DNA of 64,000 bases from Gammaproteobacteria bacterium (GCA_026708185.1 JAPOVK010000027.1:86093-150092); one strand, 5' to 3'; shown: positions 9,396 to 17,494, counted from the first letter of the stretch. Notes: a model not told the origin generated them from the sequence alone. Made by a program: numbers and translations.

Positions 9396-10469
9396 TCAAC
9401 CGCCGAGTTCGAAACGCGCCACGTTGGTGTCGCTCGTAAACGGTTCGAGGTCGACGGACTCGCCCTCGAACTCCACGCGCACGCCCGGCGCGTTACCCAC
9501 CAGTACGCTGAGGGGCACCGGCCCCGCCACGGTGATCGTGCGGCCGTCTTGGCCCAAGTCGCCGAAGAGCTGTCTTCCTGTTGCGTCGTCGACGCTGACC
9601 CAAGACTCGTCGTCGAAGACCACCGTCAATTCACCGACCACGCCGCTCACGACCGCCGGGCCGGCGCCAGGCACCGGCCCCGCATCGGCAATCCCTTCTG
9701 GCGTGCGGTCCGGCTCTTGAACGGCCCCGTCGAGTGCCGGGGCAGCGGCGTCCTCCGCCGTCTGGGGTGCCCCCTCGCGCTCCCCCGCTGAGGGCTCTTC
9801 CCTTGCGAGGGGTGCCCCCTCGCGCTCCCCCGCTGAGGGCTCTTCCCTTGCGAGGGGCGCCCCCTCGCGCTCCCCCGCTGAGGGCTCTGCGGATGCCGCC
9901 GTCACACCTTCGTCAGCCACCCCGTCCTCGGCCGCGCTGTCCACCACGACCGGCCACGGTGACACGTTCGGCGGGCCTGCCGCCGATTCCGTCGCAGGCT
10001 CAGCGGTCGGTGGCTCGACCGACTCGTCGGCGAGGAACGGGAACTGCCAGTCCTGCACGCGCCACGCCGTCCACAACACCGCGCCCAGCGCAATGAGCAG
10101 AACCGCCACGATGGCGGCGTATCCCAAGGCGATCGGTCGCAACGCCAGTTCCGCCTTGGGCGTCAAACGATGCCGTGGAACGACGACGCTCGGTTCGGGA
10201 CGGTGCGCATCGGCCGCGTCGAAGCGACGCGCCAGTTCATCGGCATCGAGGCCGAGAAGCCGGGCGTAGTTGCGCACGTAACCCCGCGCATAGGGCCGCA
10301 TCGGCAGATCCGCGAAGCGGCCACCCTCGATTGCGGAGACGACGGCGACATCCAAGTGCAGCGCATCGGCCACCTGGTCGGGGGTCATGCCAGCGTCCTC
10401 GCGTGCCGCGCGGAACACCAAGCCGAACTCCTCGGTCGGCGACTCACCGCTCGCGGCTGGCTCCGTCAT
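9396..10469 (-). CDS. rodZ: RodZ-like cell-shape protein with in-frame 45-bp repeats
   Basis: 357 aa. An N-terminal helix-turn-helix of the HTH_25 type spans about residues 14-80, a single membrane span about 111-135, then a periplasmic linker and a C-terminal DUF4115-type beta domain (about 270-350). RodZ links MreB to the wall elongation machinery. The linker contains three copies of a 15-residue repeat (PSAGEREGAPLAREE, last one incomplete, residues about 196-235) encoded by 45-bp DNA units also present in rlmN and suhB. The start ATGA overlaps the rlmN stop. In most Gammaproteobacteria pilF precedes and ispG follows rodZ; both are missing here. Confidence 0.92.
   Translation of the reverse strand: MTEPAASGESPTEEFGLVFRAAREDAGMTPDQVADALHLDVAVVSAIEGGRFADLPMRPYARGYVRNYARLLGLDADELARRFDAADAHRPEPSVVVPRHRLTPKAELALRPIALGYAAIVAVLLIALGAVLWTAWRVQDWQFPFLADESVEPPTAEPATESAAGPPNVSPWPVVVDSAAEDGVADEGVTAASAEPSAGEREGAPLAREEPSAGEREGAPLAREEPSAGEREGAPQTAEDAAAPALDGAVQEPDRTPEGIADAGPVPGAGPAVVSGVVGELTVVFDDESWVSVDDATGRQLFGDLGQDGRTITVAGPVPLSVLVGNAPGVRVEFEGESVDLEPFTSDTNVARFELGG
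9764..9888 (-). repeat. 2.8 copies of 45-bp in-frame palindromic repeat (rodZ)
   Basis: Three units start with a G4 run at 9764, 9809 and 9854, an exact 45-bp period. Each unit holds a hairpin-forming core, GCGAGGGG-TG-CCCCCTCGC on the plus strand (the first copy lacks part of its left arm), followed by GCTGAGGGCTCT. The units are translated within RodZ as EEPSAGEREGAPLAR. The same element occurs three times in rlmN and once in suhB, always in the same orientation relative to the coding strand. Confidence 0.92.
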
Positions 10470-11740
10470 GCCGCACCTCTATCGACGAACCGCACTGCCT
10501 CGGGCAAACCGTAGCGGGCACGCCGTCGAGTCCGATCGTCGAAATCGCCGGTCAACTGGCCACAGGCCGCTGCGATGTCATCGCCCCGCGTCGTACGTAA
10601 CATGGCCACAAGACCGCCGTCGAGGAGTGCCCGTTGGAAGGCGGCAACGCGAGCCGCACTCGGCCGCCTGTACGTCGGAAGCCCGCCGGTCACGGGGAAC
10701 GGGTTGAATGGAATGAGATTGACCATGCAGCGCCAGTCCCGCAACAAGGCAACGAGGTCGCGGGCGTCTGCCAAGGTGTCGTTGACACCCTCGATCAAGG
10801 TGTACTCGAAGGTAATCGGTCGTCGGTCGCCGACGCGTGCAAGGTAGTAGCGGCACGCGGCGAGCAACTCGGCGATCGGGTACTTGCGGTTGATCGGAAC
10901 CAGCCGGTTGCGCAACTCGTCCCGGGCGGCGTGCAACGACACCGCCAACGAGACGTCGCTGCGATCCGCGAGGTCGTAGATGCCCGGTACGACCCCGGCG
11001 GTGCTAATGGTCACCCGACGCTTGGAAATCCCAAAGCCCAGGTCATCCATGAACACGTCCGCAGCATCCATCGTCGCGTCGAAGTTGAGCAGCGGTTCGC
11101 CCATGCCCATGAAGACGACGTTGGTGATCCTGCGCCCCTCGGTGCTCGACTCGGCCGCGGCCCGCCACACCTGGCCGACGATCTCTGCCCGCGTGAGGTT
11201 GCCGCTGAATCCTTGCTTGCCCGTCGCACAGAAGGAGCAGTCTAGGGAGCAGCCCACCTGGACCGAGATGCACAAGGTATTGCGCTTGGCCGGGTACTCG
11301 TTTTGCGAGGGGTGCCCCCTCGCGCTCCCCGGCTGAGGGCTCTCTTCTTGCGAGGGGTGTCCCCTCGCGCTCCCCGGCTGAGGGCTCTCTTCTTGCGAGG
11401 GGTGTCCCCTCGCGCTCCCCGGCTGAGGGCTCTCCGGGATCAACACGGTCTCGACGGCGCGTGACTGGCCAACGGAGGCGAGCCACTTGACGACACCATC
11501 GCCGGCGCGGTCCACCAGGTTGAGTTCCGGCGCACGTATCTCGGCGACTTCCTTGAGCCGGGCCCGCAGCGCCTTGCCGATGTCGGTCATGGCGTCGAAG
11601 TCGGCGGTACCGGCGCGATACAGCCACTTCATCACCTGGGTCGCCCGGTACGGCTTTTCGCCGAGGTCCGTGAAGAAGCCGGCCAGTTCGCGACGCGGCA
11701 TGCCGAGTAGGTTGGCCCTGTCGGGGCGTACATCCGCCAT
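10466..11740 (-). CDS. rlmN: Dual-specificity 23S rRNA/tRNA m2A methyltransferase RlmN
   Basis: 424 aa against about 380 in relatives. This radical SAM enzyme makes m2A2503 in 23S rRNA and m2A37 in tRNA. The 4Fe-4S CxxxCxxC motif is at C164, C168 and C171 (CSLDCSFC), followed by ATGKQGFSGNL and the MGMGEPLLNFD motif. The extra length is a block of three 15-residue repeats (residues about 103-148, SPQPGSARGHPSQEE units) inserted between the strand ending VETVLIPE and the radical SAM core at RNTLCISVQVGC. All catalytic motifs are intact, so the enzyme is probably functional. It starts 26 bp after ndk stops and its stop overlaps the rodZ start. Confidence 0.96.
   Translation of the reverse strand: MADVRPDRANLLGMPRRELAGFFTDLGEKPYRATQVMKWLYRAGTADFDAMTDIGKALRARLKEVAEIRAPELNLVDRAGDGVVKWLASVGQSRAVETVLIPESPQPGSARGHPSQEESPQPGSARGHPSQEESPQPGSARGHPSQNEYPAKRNTLCISVQVGCSLDCSFCATGKQGFSGNLTRAEIVGQVWRAAAESSTEGRRITNVVFMGMGEPLLNFDATMDAADVFMDDLGFGISKRRVTISTAGVVPGIYDLADRSDVSLAVSLHAARDELRNRLVPINRKYPIAELLAACRYYLARVGDRRPITFEYTLIEGVNDTLADARDLVALLRDWRCMVNLIPFNPFPVTGGLPTYRRPSAARVAAFQRALLDGGLVAMLRTTRGDDIAAACGQLTGDFDDRTRRRARYGLPEAVRFVDRGAA
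11305..11434 (-). repeat. Three copies of the 45-bp in-frame palindromic repeat (rlmN)
   Basis: G4 runs begin at 11309, 11354 and 11399, an exact 45-bp period. The DNA is nearly identical to the rodZ copies and in the same orientation to the coding strand, but the reading frame is shifted by one base. It is therefore translated as SPQPGSARGHPSQEE instead of PSAGEREGAPLAREE. Neither frame contains a stop. Confidence 0.92.
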
Positions 11741-11766
11741 GGGCTTTACTGTTCGCTTAAGCGTCC

Positions 11767-12192
11767 CTAACGAGAGCAGATTTCATCCGCCGAGAAGAAG
11801 TAGTCGATCTCCCTTTTCGCCGACGCAGGACTGTCGGAGCCGTGAACAGCATTGGCATCGATCGACTCGGCGAAGTCGGCTCGAATCGTGCCGGGAGCCG
11901 CCTCCTTGGGGTCGGTTGCACCCATGAGTTGGCGGTTGACGTGGATGGCGTTCTCACCTTCAAGCACCTGCACGACGATCGGCCCCGAGCACATGTAGCC
12001 GATCAGCGGCGCATAGAACGGCTTGCCTTCGTGCTCGGCGTAGAAGCCGCCGGCCACTTCAGGCGAGAGCCGCATCATCTTGGTCGCGACGATGCGCAAG
12101 CCGCCCTTCTCGAAACGCGCGTAGATCTCGCCGATGAGGTTCCTGGCCACGGCGTCGGGTTTGACAATCGACAGCGTCCTTTCGAGAGCCAT
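11767..12192 (-). CDS. ndk: Nucleoside diphosphate kinase
   Basis: 141 aa, the standard length. Ndk transfers the gamma-phosphate between NTPs and NDPs through a phosphohistidine; the active-site motif NAVHGSDSP has His at residue 117. The N-terminus [18 protein letters not shown] is the family start, so the ATG at 12192 is preferred over an in-frame upstream start at 12231. It heads the operon ndk-rlmN-rodZ-hisS-yfgM-bamB-der, with 26 bp to rlmN. Confidence 0.98.
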   Translation of the reverse strand: MALERTLSIVKPDAVARNLIGEIYARFEKGGLRIVATKMMRLSPEVAGGFYAEHEGKPFYAPLIGYMCSGPIVVQVLEGENAIHVNRQLMGATDPKEAAPGTIRADFAESIDANAVHGSDSPASAKREIDYFFSADEICSR

Positions 12193-12254
12193 TTTCCGCA
12201 CCTCCACGAACTCACCGGCAGCGCCCCTCAAGCCGGTGGCGCGTCGCGGCGCGC

Positions 12255-12260
12255 ATTATA
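12255..12260 (-). promoter_or_regulatory. Likely -10 element of the ndk operon
   Basis: The minus strand reads a perfect TATAAT here, 62 bp upstream of the ndk ATG in a GC-rich spacer. No convincing -35 hexamer was found 16-18 bp upstream. Position at the head of a seven-gene operon supports the call. Confidence 0.5.
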
Positions 12261-12321
12261 CGCCGCCGAGGTTCGCTTGGCTGTGCCCGCGGTTAAGCTC
12301 CGCAGTCGGGCTGCATCCCTG

Positions 12322-13506
12322 TTACCCGGCTCGGTTTAGGTGCTTCTCGCCGGGTTGCAGCCCCGCTAGCGAGGAAACGATCTCGGCGACCCGGCGGCCT
12401 GCGAAGTCCACGTCCTCGACGGTGGTGAACCGACCCACGGTGAAGCGCAGCGAACTCCCTGCCAGGTCGTCCGGCACGCCCATGGCCCGCAGGACGTGCG
12501 ACGGCTCGACCGTCGCGGAGGTGCACGCCGAACCGGAAGACACGGCCACATCGTCGAGCGCCATCAGCAAGGTCTCGCCGTCGACGCCGGCAAAGCCGAC
12601 GTTGAGGTTGCCCGGCAACCGGGTGTCGAGGGTCCCGTTCAGCCGAGACCCCGGAATCTGCCCGAGGTGCGACCAGAGCCGGTCCCGCAGACGCCCAACG
12701 CGCGCGTTTTCCTCGACCAGGCTGTCGGCGCACAGCCGGCACGCTTCCCCCAGGCCGACGATCTGGTGGGTCGCGAGCGTCCCCGAGCGCATGCCGCGCT
12801 CGTGACCGCCACCGTGGATCTGGGCGACGAGCTTGACGGGTGGTTCGCGGCGCACGTACAGCGCACCGATCCCCTTCGGCGCGTAGATCTTGTGCCCGGA
12901 GATGCTCAAAAGGTCGATGCAATCCCGCTGCACGTCGATGTCGACCTTGCCCGTGCTCTGCGCGGCGTCGGTATGGAAAACGACATCCCGCGCGCGGCAG
13001 GCGGCGCCGATGGCGCCGACGTCGTTCACGGTGCCGACTTCGTTGTTGACGTGCATGACCGAGACGAGAACGGTGTCCGGTCGCATGGCGGCCGCCACGC
13101 TGCTGGGGCTGACGATGCCGTCGGCATCCGGATCCACGAAGGTGACGTCGGCCCCCTGCTCGGCCAAGTACGCCGCCGTGTCGAGCACGGCCTTGTGCTC
13201 ATAGGAGGTGGTGACGAGGTGACCGCCGGCGCGGGCCTCGAGGACGCCCTTGAGCGCGAGGTTGTCGGATTCCGTTGCGCCCGACGTCCAGACGATCTCG
13301 CGCGGGTCGGCATGGATCAGCGCGGCGACGTGCGTCCGCGCCTCTTCCACGAGTTCGGCGGCATCCCAGCCGAAGGCATGCGACGTCGACGCGGGATTGC
13401 CGAACGTGCCGTCCACCAGGAGGCAGTCGCGCATCTTCTCGGCCACGCGCGGGTCCACGGGCGTGGTTGCCGAGTAGTCCAGGTAAACAGCCCGACCGGG
13501 TTGCAT
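12322..13506 (-). CDS. iscS: Cysteine desulfurase IscS
   Basis: 394 aa. This PLP enzyme releases sulfur from cysteine for Fe-S clusters and tRNA thiolation. The N-terminus [15 protein letters not shown], the PLP-lysine motif [17 protein letters not shown] and the sulfur-accepting loop [21 protein letters not shown] are all present, matching IscS/NifS group I. An upstream in-frame start at 13560 would add 18 atypical residues, so the ATG at 13506 was taken. It follows iscR by 117 bp, but iscU, iscA, hscBA and fdx, which normally come next, are absent; ndk follows instead, 129 bp downstream. Confidence 0.96.
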   Translation of the reverse strand: MQPGRAVYLDYSATTPVDPRVAEKMRDCLLVDGTFGNPASTSHAFGWDAAELVEEARTHVAALIHADPREIVWTSGATESDNLALKGVLEARAGGHLVTTSYEHKAVLDTAAYLAEQGADVTFVDPDADGIVSPSSVAAAMRPDTVLVSVMHVNNEVGTVNDVGAIGAACRARDVVFHTDAAQSTGKVDIDVQRDCIDLLSISGHKIYAPKGIGALYVRREPPVKLVAQIHGGGHERGMRSGTLATHQIVGLGEACRLCADSLVEENARVGRLRDRLWSHLGQIPGSRLNGTLDTRLPGNLNVGFAGVDGETLLMALDDVAVSSGSACTSATVEPSHVLRAMGVPDDLAGSSLRFTVGRFTTVEDVDFAGRRVAEIVSSLAGLQPGEKHLNRAG

Positions 13507-13573
13507 TCTCCGGATGCGCTTAGATGCCTTGAGAGCGTCTGATGTTATCGAATGAGTCAAGTTCTGTGACGCC

Positions 13574-13615
13574 CTGGCGGGAGAACGCGGAGCGTTCTCG
13601 ATCGCGTCGCGCCAG
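13574..13615 (-). other. Nested inverted repeats between iscR and iscS
   Basis: An 8-bp perfect stem GAGAACGC/GCGTTCTC with a 3-nt loop (13581-13599) sits inside an outer CTGGCG/CGCCAG pair (13574-13579 with 13610-13615). It lies just after the iscR stop, so it would be in the iscR-iscS intercistronic RNA. It may tune the iscS message or end transcription partly; there is no T-tract. No match to a known IscR site was made. Confidence 0.35.
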
Positions 13616-13623
13616 CGACGCGC

Positions 13624-14085
13624 TTAGACGTGACGCGCCGCGATCAAGTCCGCGCTGTCCTGTCGGCGCGCAACTGAGCGCACGTCCCCGCGACGCACGA
13701 GGCTTGCGAGCGTCACCCGCGTAAGGAAGAGGTGGATCTGCATGCTGAGATCGGCCCAAAGCTCGTGGGTGAGACAGGTGTCGCCGTCCTGGCAGTCGCC
13801 GGTGCCGCCGCAGCGGGTCGCGTCAACGCCTTCGCCAACCGCACTCACCACGTCCGCGACGCTCACCGTCGCCGGATCTCCACGCAGCAGGTAGCCGCCG
13901 CCCGGACCGCGCACGCTGTCCACGAGCCCGGCACGCTTCAACCGCACGAACAACTGCTCCAAGTAGGCTTGCGAGATCCCCTGGCGTGCCGCGATCTCGG
14001 CGAGCGGCGTCGGCTCGGTGTCGGCATGGAGCGCGACATCGAGCATCGCGGTGACGGCGTAACGGCCTTTGGTCGTCAGGCGCAT
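13624..14085 (-). CDS. iscR: Fe-S-responsive Rrf2 regulator IscR
   Basis: 153 aa. The winged helix starts [16 protein letters not shown], with the recognition helix near [19 protein letters not shown]. The three cluster cysteines and histidine are at C92, C98, C104 and H107 in Cx5Cx5CxxH spacing, the same positions as in E. coli IscR, so it should bind a [2Fe-2S] cluster. It represses isc genes when iron-sulfur supply is adequate. It lies between trmJ (94 bp upstream) and iscS, the usual gammaproteobacterial order. Confidence 0.96.
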   Translation of the reverse strand: MRLTTKGRYAVTAMLDVALHADTEPTPLAEIAARQGISQAYLEQLFVRLKRAGLVDSVRGPGGGYLLRGDPATVSVADVVSAVGEGVDATRCGGTGDCQDGDTCLTHELWADLSMQIHLFLTRVTLASLVRRGDVRSVARRQDSADLIAARHV

Positions 14086-14179
14086 GGCGTGTGTCGGGCG
14101 AAATCAAGCATCCCTGGGGCGTCGCGTTGACGGTCGGCGGTCTCGCTGACCGGCGCCACGAAGCGTTCTCCGCCCTAGT

Positions 14180-14935
14180 TTAGCGCCTTTTGCCCATCGC
14201 GCGTTGGACGTGGGTCAGGACTCCGCGCAGGATCGCCACCTCGGTCTCGTCGAGTTCCACCCGCCCGAACAGGCGTTTGAGGCGCGTCATCGTCCGCCGC
14301 GGCGCTTTCGGATCCTCGAATTCAATGGCTACCAGGACTTCCTCGAGGTGCGCATAGAGACCCGCCAACTCGGCGGCGCTGGCTAAGGGACGGTCCCACA
14401 TCGGCTCGCGTGCCGCGGATGGCACGCGCTGAACCTTGAAGAGCTCGTAGCACACCACTTGGACCGCCATCGCGAGGTTCAACGAAGCGTAGCCCGGATG
14501 CGCCGGGATCACGACGTGCCGCGTGCAGCGCTCCAACTCGTCGTTCGTGAGGCCGCTGTCCTCCCGGCCAAACAGCACCGCAAGCGGCGCCCCGGTAGGC
14601 CCGGTCGAAGCCACCCGCGCGGCGAACTCGGCGGCACTGTCGACCGGCAGCGGGATGCGACGTCGTCGTGCGCTGGTGCCCACCACAAGCGCGCAATCCG
14701 CGACCGCCTCGTCCACGCTTTCGAATACCCGCGCCACCCGCAAGACGTCCATGGCACCGGCAGCACGCCACTCGGCTTGCGGATCCGGGAAACGTTTGGG
14801 CCGCACCAGGGCGAGGTCACCGAAACCCATGGTCTTCATGGCGCGCGCGGCACCGCCGATGTTGCCTGGATGGCTGGGCTCGACGAGCACGATACGCACC
14901 TTGAATCCAGGGCCTGCTGCGGTCTCGGTTGGCAT
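14180..14935 (-). CDS. trmJ: tRNA (cytidine/uridine-2'-O-)-methyltransferase TrmJ
   Basis: 251 aa SPOUT-class enzyme that 2'-O-methylates position 32 of several tRNAs. The N-terminal VRIVLVEPSHPGNIGGAARAM and the knot motifs LAVLFGREDSGLTNDE and IPAHPGYASLNLAMAVQVVCYEL identify the family. In E. coli trmJ lies between suhB and iscR; here iscR follows on the same strand, and suhB is 1.6 kb away on the other side of two SDR genes. A -10-like TAGGTT (complement of 14942-14947) lies 6 nt before the ATG, with no Shine-Dalgarno. Confidence 0.95.
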   Translation of the reverse strand: MPTETAAGPGFKVRIVLVEPSHPGNIGGAARAMKTMGFGDLALVRPKRFPDPQAEWRAAGAMDVLRVARVFESVDEAVADCALVVGTSARRRRIPLPVDSAAEFAARVASTGPTGAPLAVLFGREDSGLTNDELERCTRHVVIPAHPGYASLNLAMAVQVVCYELFKVQRVPSAAREPMWDRPLASAAELAGLYAHLEEVLVAIEFEDPKAPRRTMTRLKRLFGRVELDETEVAILRGVLTHVQRAMGKRR

Positions 14936-15077
14936 CGATGCAACCTACCACAGGGGCTCCGCGCCCCTTACGCCGTTGGTAGCGCTGAAACGCCATCACG
15001 ACGACGTCCGCGATTCGCGTTACGATGGCGCGCGAACAGCCAGGAGGTAGCCCGCGCGTTGCCGCGGCGGGAATGCG

Positions 15078-15890
15078 ATGCTTGAGGATCTGACGCTGAC
15101 CGGCCGCAGCGCCGTGGTGACCGGCGGCGGGCGCGGCCTTGGCCGCGCCATGGCGAAAGCGCTGGCCAAGGCCGGGGCCAATGTGCTGGTAGCGGCGCGG
15201 ACGCGGGCCCAAGTCGACGACGCCGTGGCGGAGATAAACGCCGAGGGCGGCCGTGCGGTGGCTTGGGTCGCCGACGTGACCGACTCTGCACAGGTGGACG
15301 CGATGGTGGACGCTTGCGTCGATGCCTTCGGCGCAATCGACGTGATGATCGCCAACGCGGGCGGCGGCGGTGTGCAAGGTGCCTGGGAGTTCTGGGAGTA
15401 TCCCGACGACGCGTTCGAGACGGTCCTCGCCACGAACCTCAAGAGCAACTTCTATTGCGGGCGGGCAGCCGCCCGGCACATGGTCGGTCGCGGCCAGGGC
15501 GGCGTCATCATCAACACGTCCTCGGGCACCGCGTTGCGCGGCAACCGGTCGTTCGCCTACCCGACTGCGAAAGGCGGCCAGATCAGCTTGACCAAGAGCA
15601 TGGCCACCATGCTGGGCCCCCAGGACATCCGCGTGAACGTGATCGTGCCGGGCTTCGTCGCACAACGGCCAGCCAACGACGAGCGCGAGGCCGAGACCCG
15701 ACGCCAGCGCGGCGAACGCATCCCCGTTCGGCGGATCGGCGAGTGGTGGGAACTCGGCCCGTTGGCCGTGTACCTGGCGTCGGACGCGTCACGGTATGTG
15801 ACCGGACAACTGTTCATCATCGACGGCGGCGGGCTCGCCGGCGGCATCGGGCCGACGGGGTTCGTGCCGCGGCATCCGGAAAGCGACTGA
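15078..15890 (+). CDS. Short-chain dehydrogenase/reductase, classical type
   Basis: 270 aa. The NAD(P)-binding motif TGGGRGLG (residues 15-22), NAG (93-95), a catalytic Ser near 148-149 and Tyr161-x3-Lys165 (YPTAK) are all present, so the enzyme should be active as an NAD(P)-dependent alcohol dehydrogenase or ketoreductase. Substrate cannot be told; the length and the C-terminal ITSQ-like extension (GGLAGGIGPTGF) resemble gluconate/3-oxoacyl reductase-like SDRs. AGGAGG lies about 30 nt upstream, too far for this ATG, and the nearer GCGGGAA is weak. The stop overlaps the ATG of a second SDR (ATGA), so the two are coupled. Confidence 0.85.
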   Translation: MLEDLTLTGRSAVVTGGGRGLGRAMAKALAKAGANVLVAARTRAQVDDAVAEINAEGGRAVAWVADVTDSAQVDAMVDACVDAFGAIDVMIANAGGGGVQGAWEFWEYPDDAFETVLATNLKSNFYCGRAAARHMVGRGQGGVIINTSSGTALRGNRSFAYPTAKGGQISLTKSMATMLGPQDIRVNVIVPGFVAQRPANDEREAETRRQRGERIPVRRIGEWWELGPLAVYLASDASRYVTGQLFIIDGGGLAGGIGPTGFVPRHPESD

Positions 15891-16528
15891 TGGACCACTT
15901 CGAACTGGCCGGAAAGACGGCAGCCCTGGTTGGGGCGGGGAGCCCCGCGGCGGATGCCATCGCCGCCGCCTATCGGGAAGCCGGCGCCGAGGTCGTGCCG
16001 GTGACGCGCCTCGAGAACCTCGAAACGCCGTTCGACATCGTCGCAGTCGCCCAGGACGCATTTCTCGCCAAGCCCATTGCCGAGATCGGCGATGACGAAT
16101 TCGAGCGCGTTCTGGCCGCCAATCTGGGCGGGGTTTTCGCTGCTCTGCGGGCCGCCCAGGGTGCGATCCGTCGCCCGGGGCGAATCGTCGTCGTGACCAG
16201 CGTGCTCGGCGAGCGCGGACTGCCGAACTGCTCCGCGTACGCGGCTGCTCACGGCGCCGTGCACAATCTCATCCGCGCGGTGGCCCAGGAACTCGCTCCG
16301 GCGGACATCTCCGTCAACGGCATTGCGCTCGGCTGGATGGACTGGATGCACGACCGTCTCGATCCCGCGGACCCCGAAGCGGCACGCGCCGTACGCTTCA
16401 CGATCCTCAAACGGGCCGGCACGGCGGACGACCTAGGGGCGCTGGCCGTCTGGCTCTCCGGCAGCGGTGCCGGCTTCGTCACGGGCCAGATCTTCACCGC
16501 CGACGGCGGCCTAACCACGCATCTCTAA
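15890..16528 (+). CDS. Degenerate SDR-fold protein coupled to the preceding SDR
   Basis: 212 aa. It has the SDR fold (LVGAGSPAADAIAAAYREAGAEVV at the Rossmann start, AANLGGVFAALRAAQ, VTSVLGERG, then GWMDWM and the C-terminal GAGFVTGQIFTADGG). The glycine-rich TGxxxGxG is reduced to GAGSPA, and the catalytic Tyr117 is followed by His121 instead of Lys (YAAAH). It may be a non-catalytic partner of the SDR encoded just upstream, with which it shares an ATGA overlap. The start was chosen on that overlap. suhB follows after 23 bp. Confidence 0.8.
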   Translation: MDHFELAGKTAALVGAGSPAADAIAAAYREAGAEVVPVTRLENLETPFDIVAVAQDAFLAKPIAEIGDDEFERVLAANLGGVFAALRAAQGAIRRPGRIVVVTSVLGERGLPNCSAYAAAHGAVHNLIRAVAQELAPADISVNGIALGWMDWMHDRLDPADPEAARAVRFTILKRAGTADDLGALAVWLSGSGAGFVTGQIFTADGGLTTHL

Positions 16529-16551
16529 GCGAAAAGACGAGCAAGGTCCTC

Positions 16552-17415
16552 GTGGAACCGATGGTGAACATCGCCCTGCGCGCCGCGCGCAACGCCGGGC
16601 GCATCATCCTTCGTGCGATGGACCGGGTCGATACGCTCACCATCGAGGAGAAGGGCCGCAACGACCTGGTCTCGGAGATCGACCGCCAGGCGGAGGACGT
16701 GATCGTCGAGACCATCCTGCGCACCTTTCCCGACCACGGCGTGCTCGGCGAGGAGCGCGGCGAGAGAAAGCCCTTAGCCGGGGAGCGCGAGGGGGCACCC
16801 CTCGCAAGCAGATCAAACGATGCCGAGTACACCTGGTTGATCGATCCCCTGGACGGGACCACCAACTTCCTGCACGGCATCCCCCATTTCTGTACGTCCA
16901 TCGCAGTCACCCGGGGTGCCGCCCTGCTGCACGGCGTGGTGGTCGACCACGTCCGCAACGAGCAGTTCAGCGCGAGCCGCGGAGCCGGGGCGCTGCTCAA
17001 CGGACGCCGCATTCGCGTTGGGCGCCGGGACCGCCTCGACGACGCCATCGTCGCAGGCGGCTTGCCGTTTGCCAGCGTCGCGGCGCACCTCGACGCCTAC
17101 ACCGACGTCCTCCGCGACTTCATGGGCCGATGCCGGACCTTGCGCCGGCAAGGCGCCGCCGCCCTCGACCTGGCCTACGTCGCGGCGGGGCGCCTCGATG
17201 GTTTCTTCGAGATCGGGCTGAGGCCTTGGGACATGGCCGCCGGGGCCGTCATCGTGCGCGAAGCCGGCGGCTTCGTGGGCGATGCGGCTGGGGGCGACCG
17301 GTTCATGGCCACCGGCAACGTCGTCGCCGCCAATCCCAAGGTGTTCCGGGACATGCTGCGCGTCATTCGCAAGAGTGCCACGGAGCATGCGGATGTGAAC
17401 CTTTCCGAAGGCTGA
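16552..17415 (+). CDS. suhB: Inositol-1-monophosphatase family protein SuhB
   Basis: 287 aa, about 20 longer than E. coli SuhB. It hydrolyses inositol monophosphates with Mg2+; in enterobacteria SuhB also joins the rRNA antitermination complex. Motifs: DPLDGTTN at residues 98-105, LGEE at 65-68, and GLRPWDMAAGAVIVREAGG near the C-terminus. The GTG at 16552 gives MEPMVNIALRAARNAG, which matches the family N-terminus better than the internal ATG at 16561. The extra length is one copy of the 45-bp repeat between LGEE and YTWLIDPLDG (residues about 70-88), in a surface loop near the metal site. Metal ligands are intact. Confidence 0.95.
   Translation: MEPMVNIALRAARNAGRIILRAMDRVDTLTIEEKGRNDLVSEIDRQAEDVIVETILRTFPDHGVLGEERGERKPLAGEREGAPLASRSNDAEYTWLIDPLDGTTNFLHGIPHFCTSIAVTRGAALLHGVVVDHVRNEQFSASRGAGALLNGRRIRVGRRDRLDDAIVAGGLPFASVAAHLDAYTDVLRDFMGRCRTLRRQGAAALDLAYVAAGRLDGFFEIGLRPWDMAAGAVIVREAGGFVGDAAGGDRFMATGNVVAANPKVFRDMLRVIRKSATEHADVNLSEG
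16761..16813 (+). repeat. Single in-frame copy of the 45-bp palindromic repeat (suhB)
   Basis: Contains the core GCGAGGGGGCACCCCTCGC and the preceding CCCTTAGCCGGGGAGC, i.e. the rodZ/rlmN element with a few changes. It is translated as ERKPLAGEREGAPLASR, the same frame as in RodZ. suhB lies on the opposite strand to the other two genes, so orientation relative to translation is conserved. Confidence 0.88.
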
Positions 17416-17494
17416 ACGTCCAACCGCGAAACGTTTGACAGGGCTTCGCCGCAGGCATTCAATCCCCGTCGGGTCCAACCTCGAGAATCGCGAC

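Noticed and set aside
9764..9888. The 45-bp repeats as a CRISPR array.
   Set aside because: The units are contiguous without spacers, lie inside a gene and are translated.
14952..14968. The AGGGGC/GCCCCT hairpin between trmJ and the SDR gene as a terminator.
   Set aside because: It lies between divergent genes, has a 6-bp stem and no T-tract.
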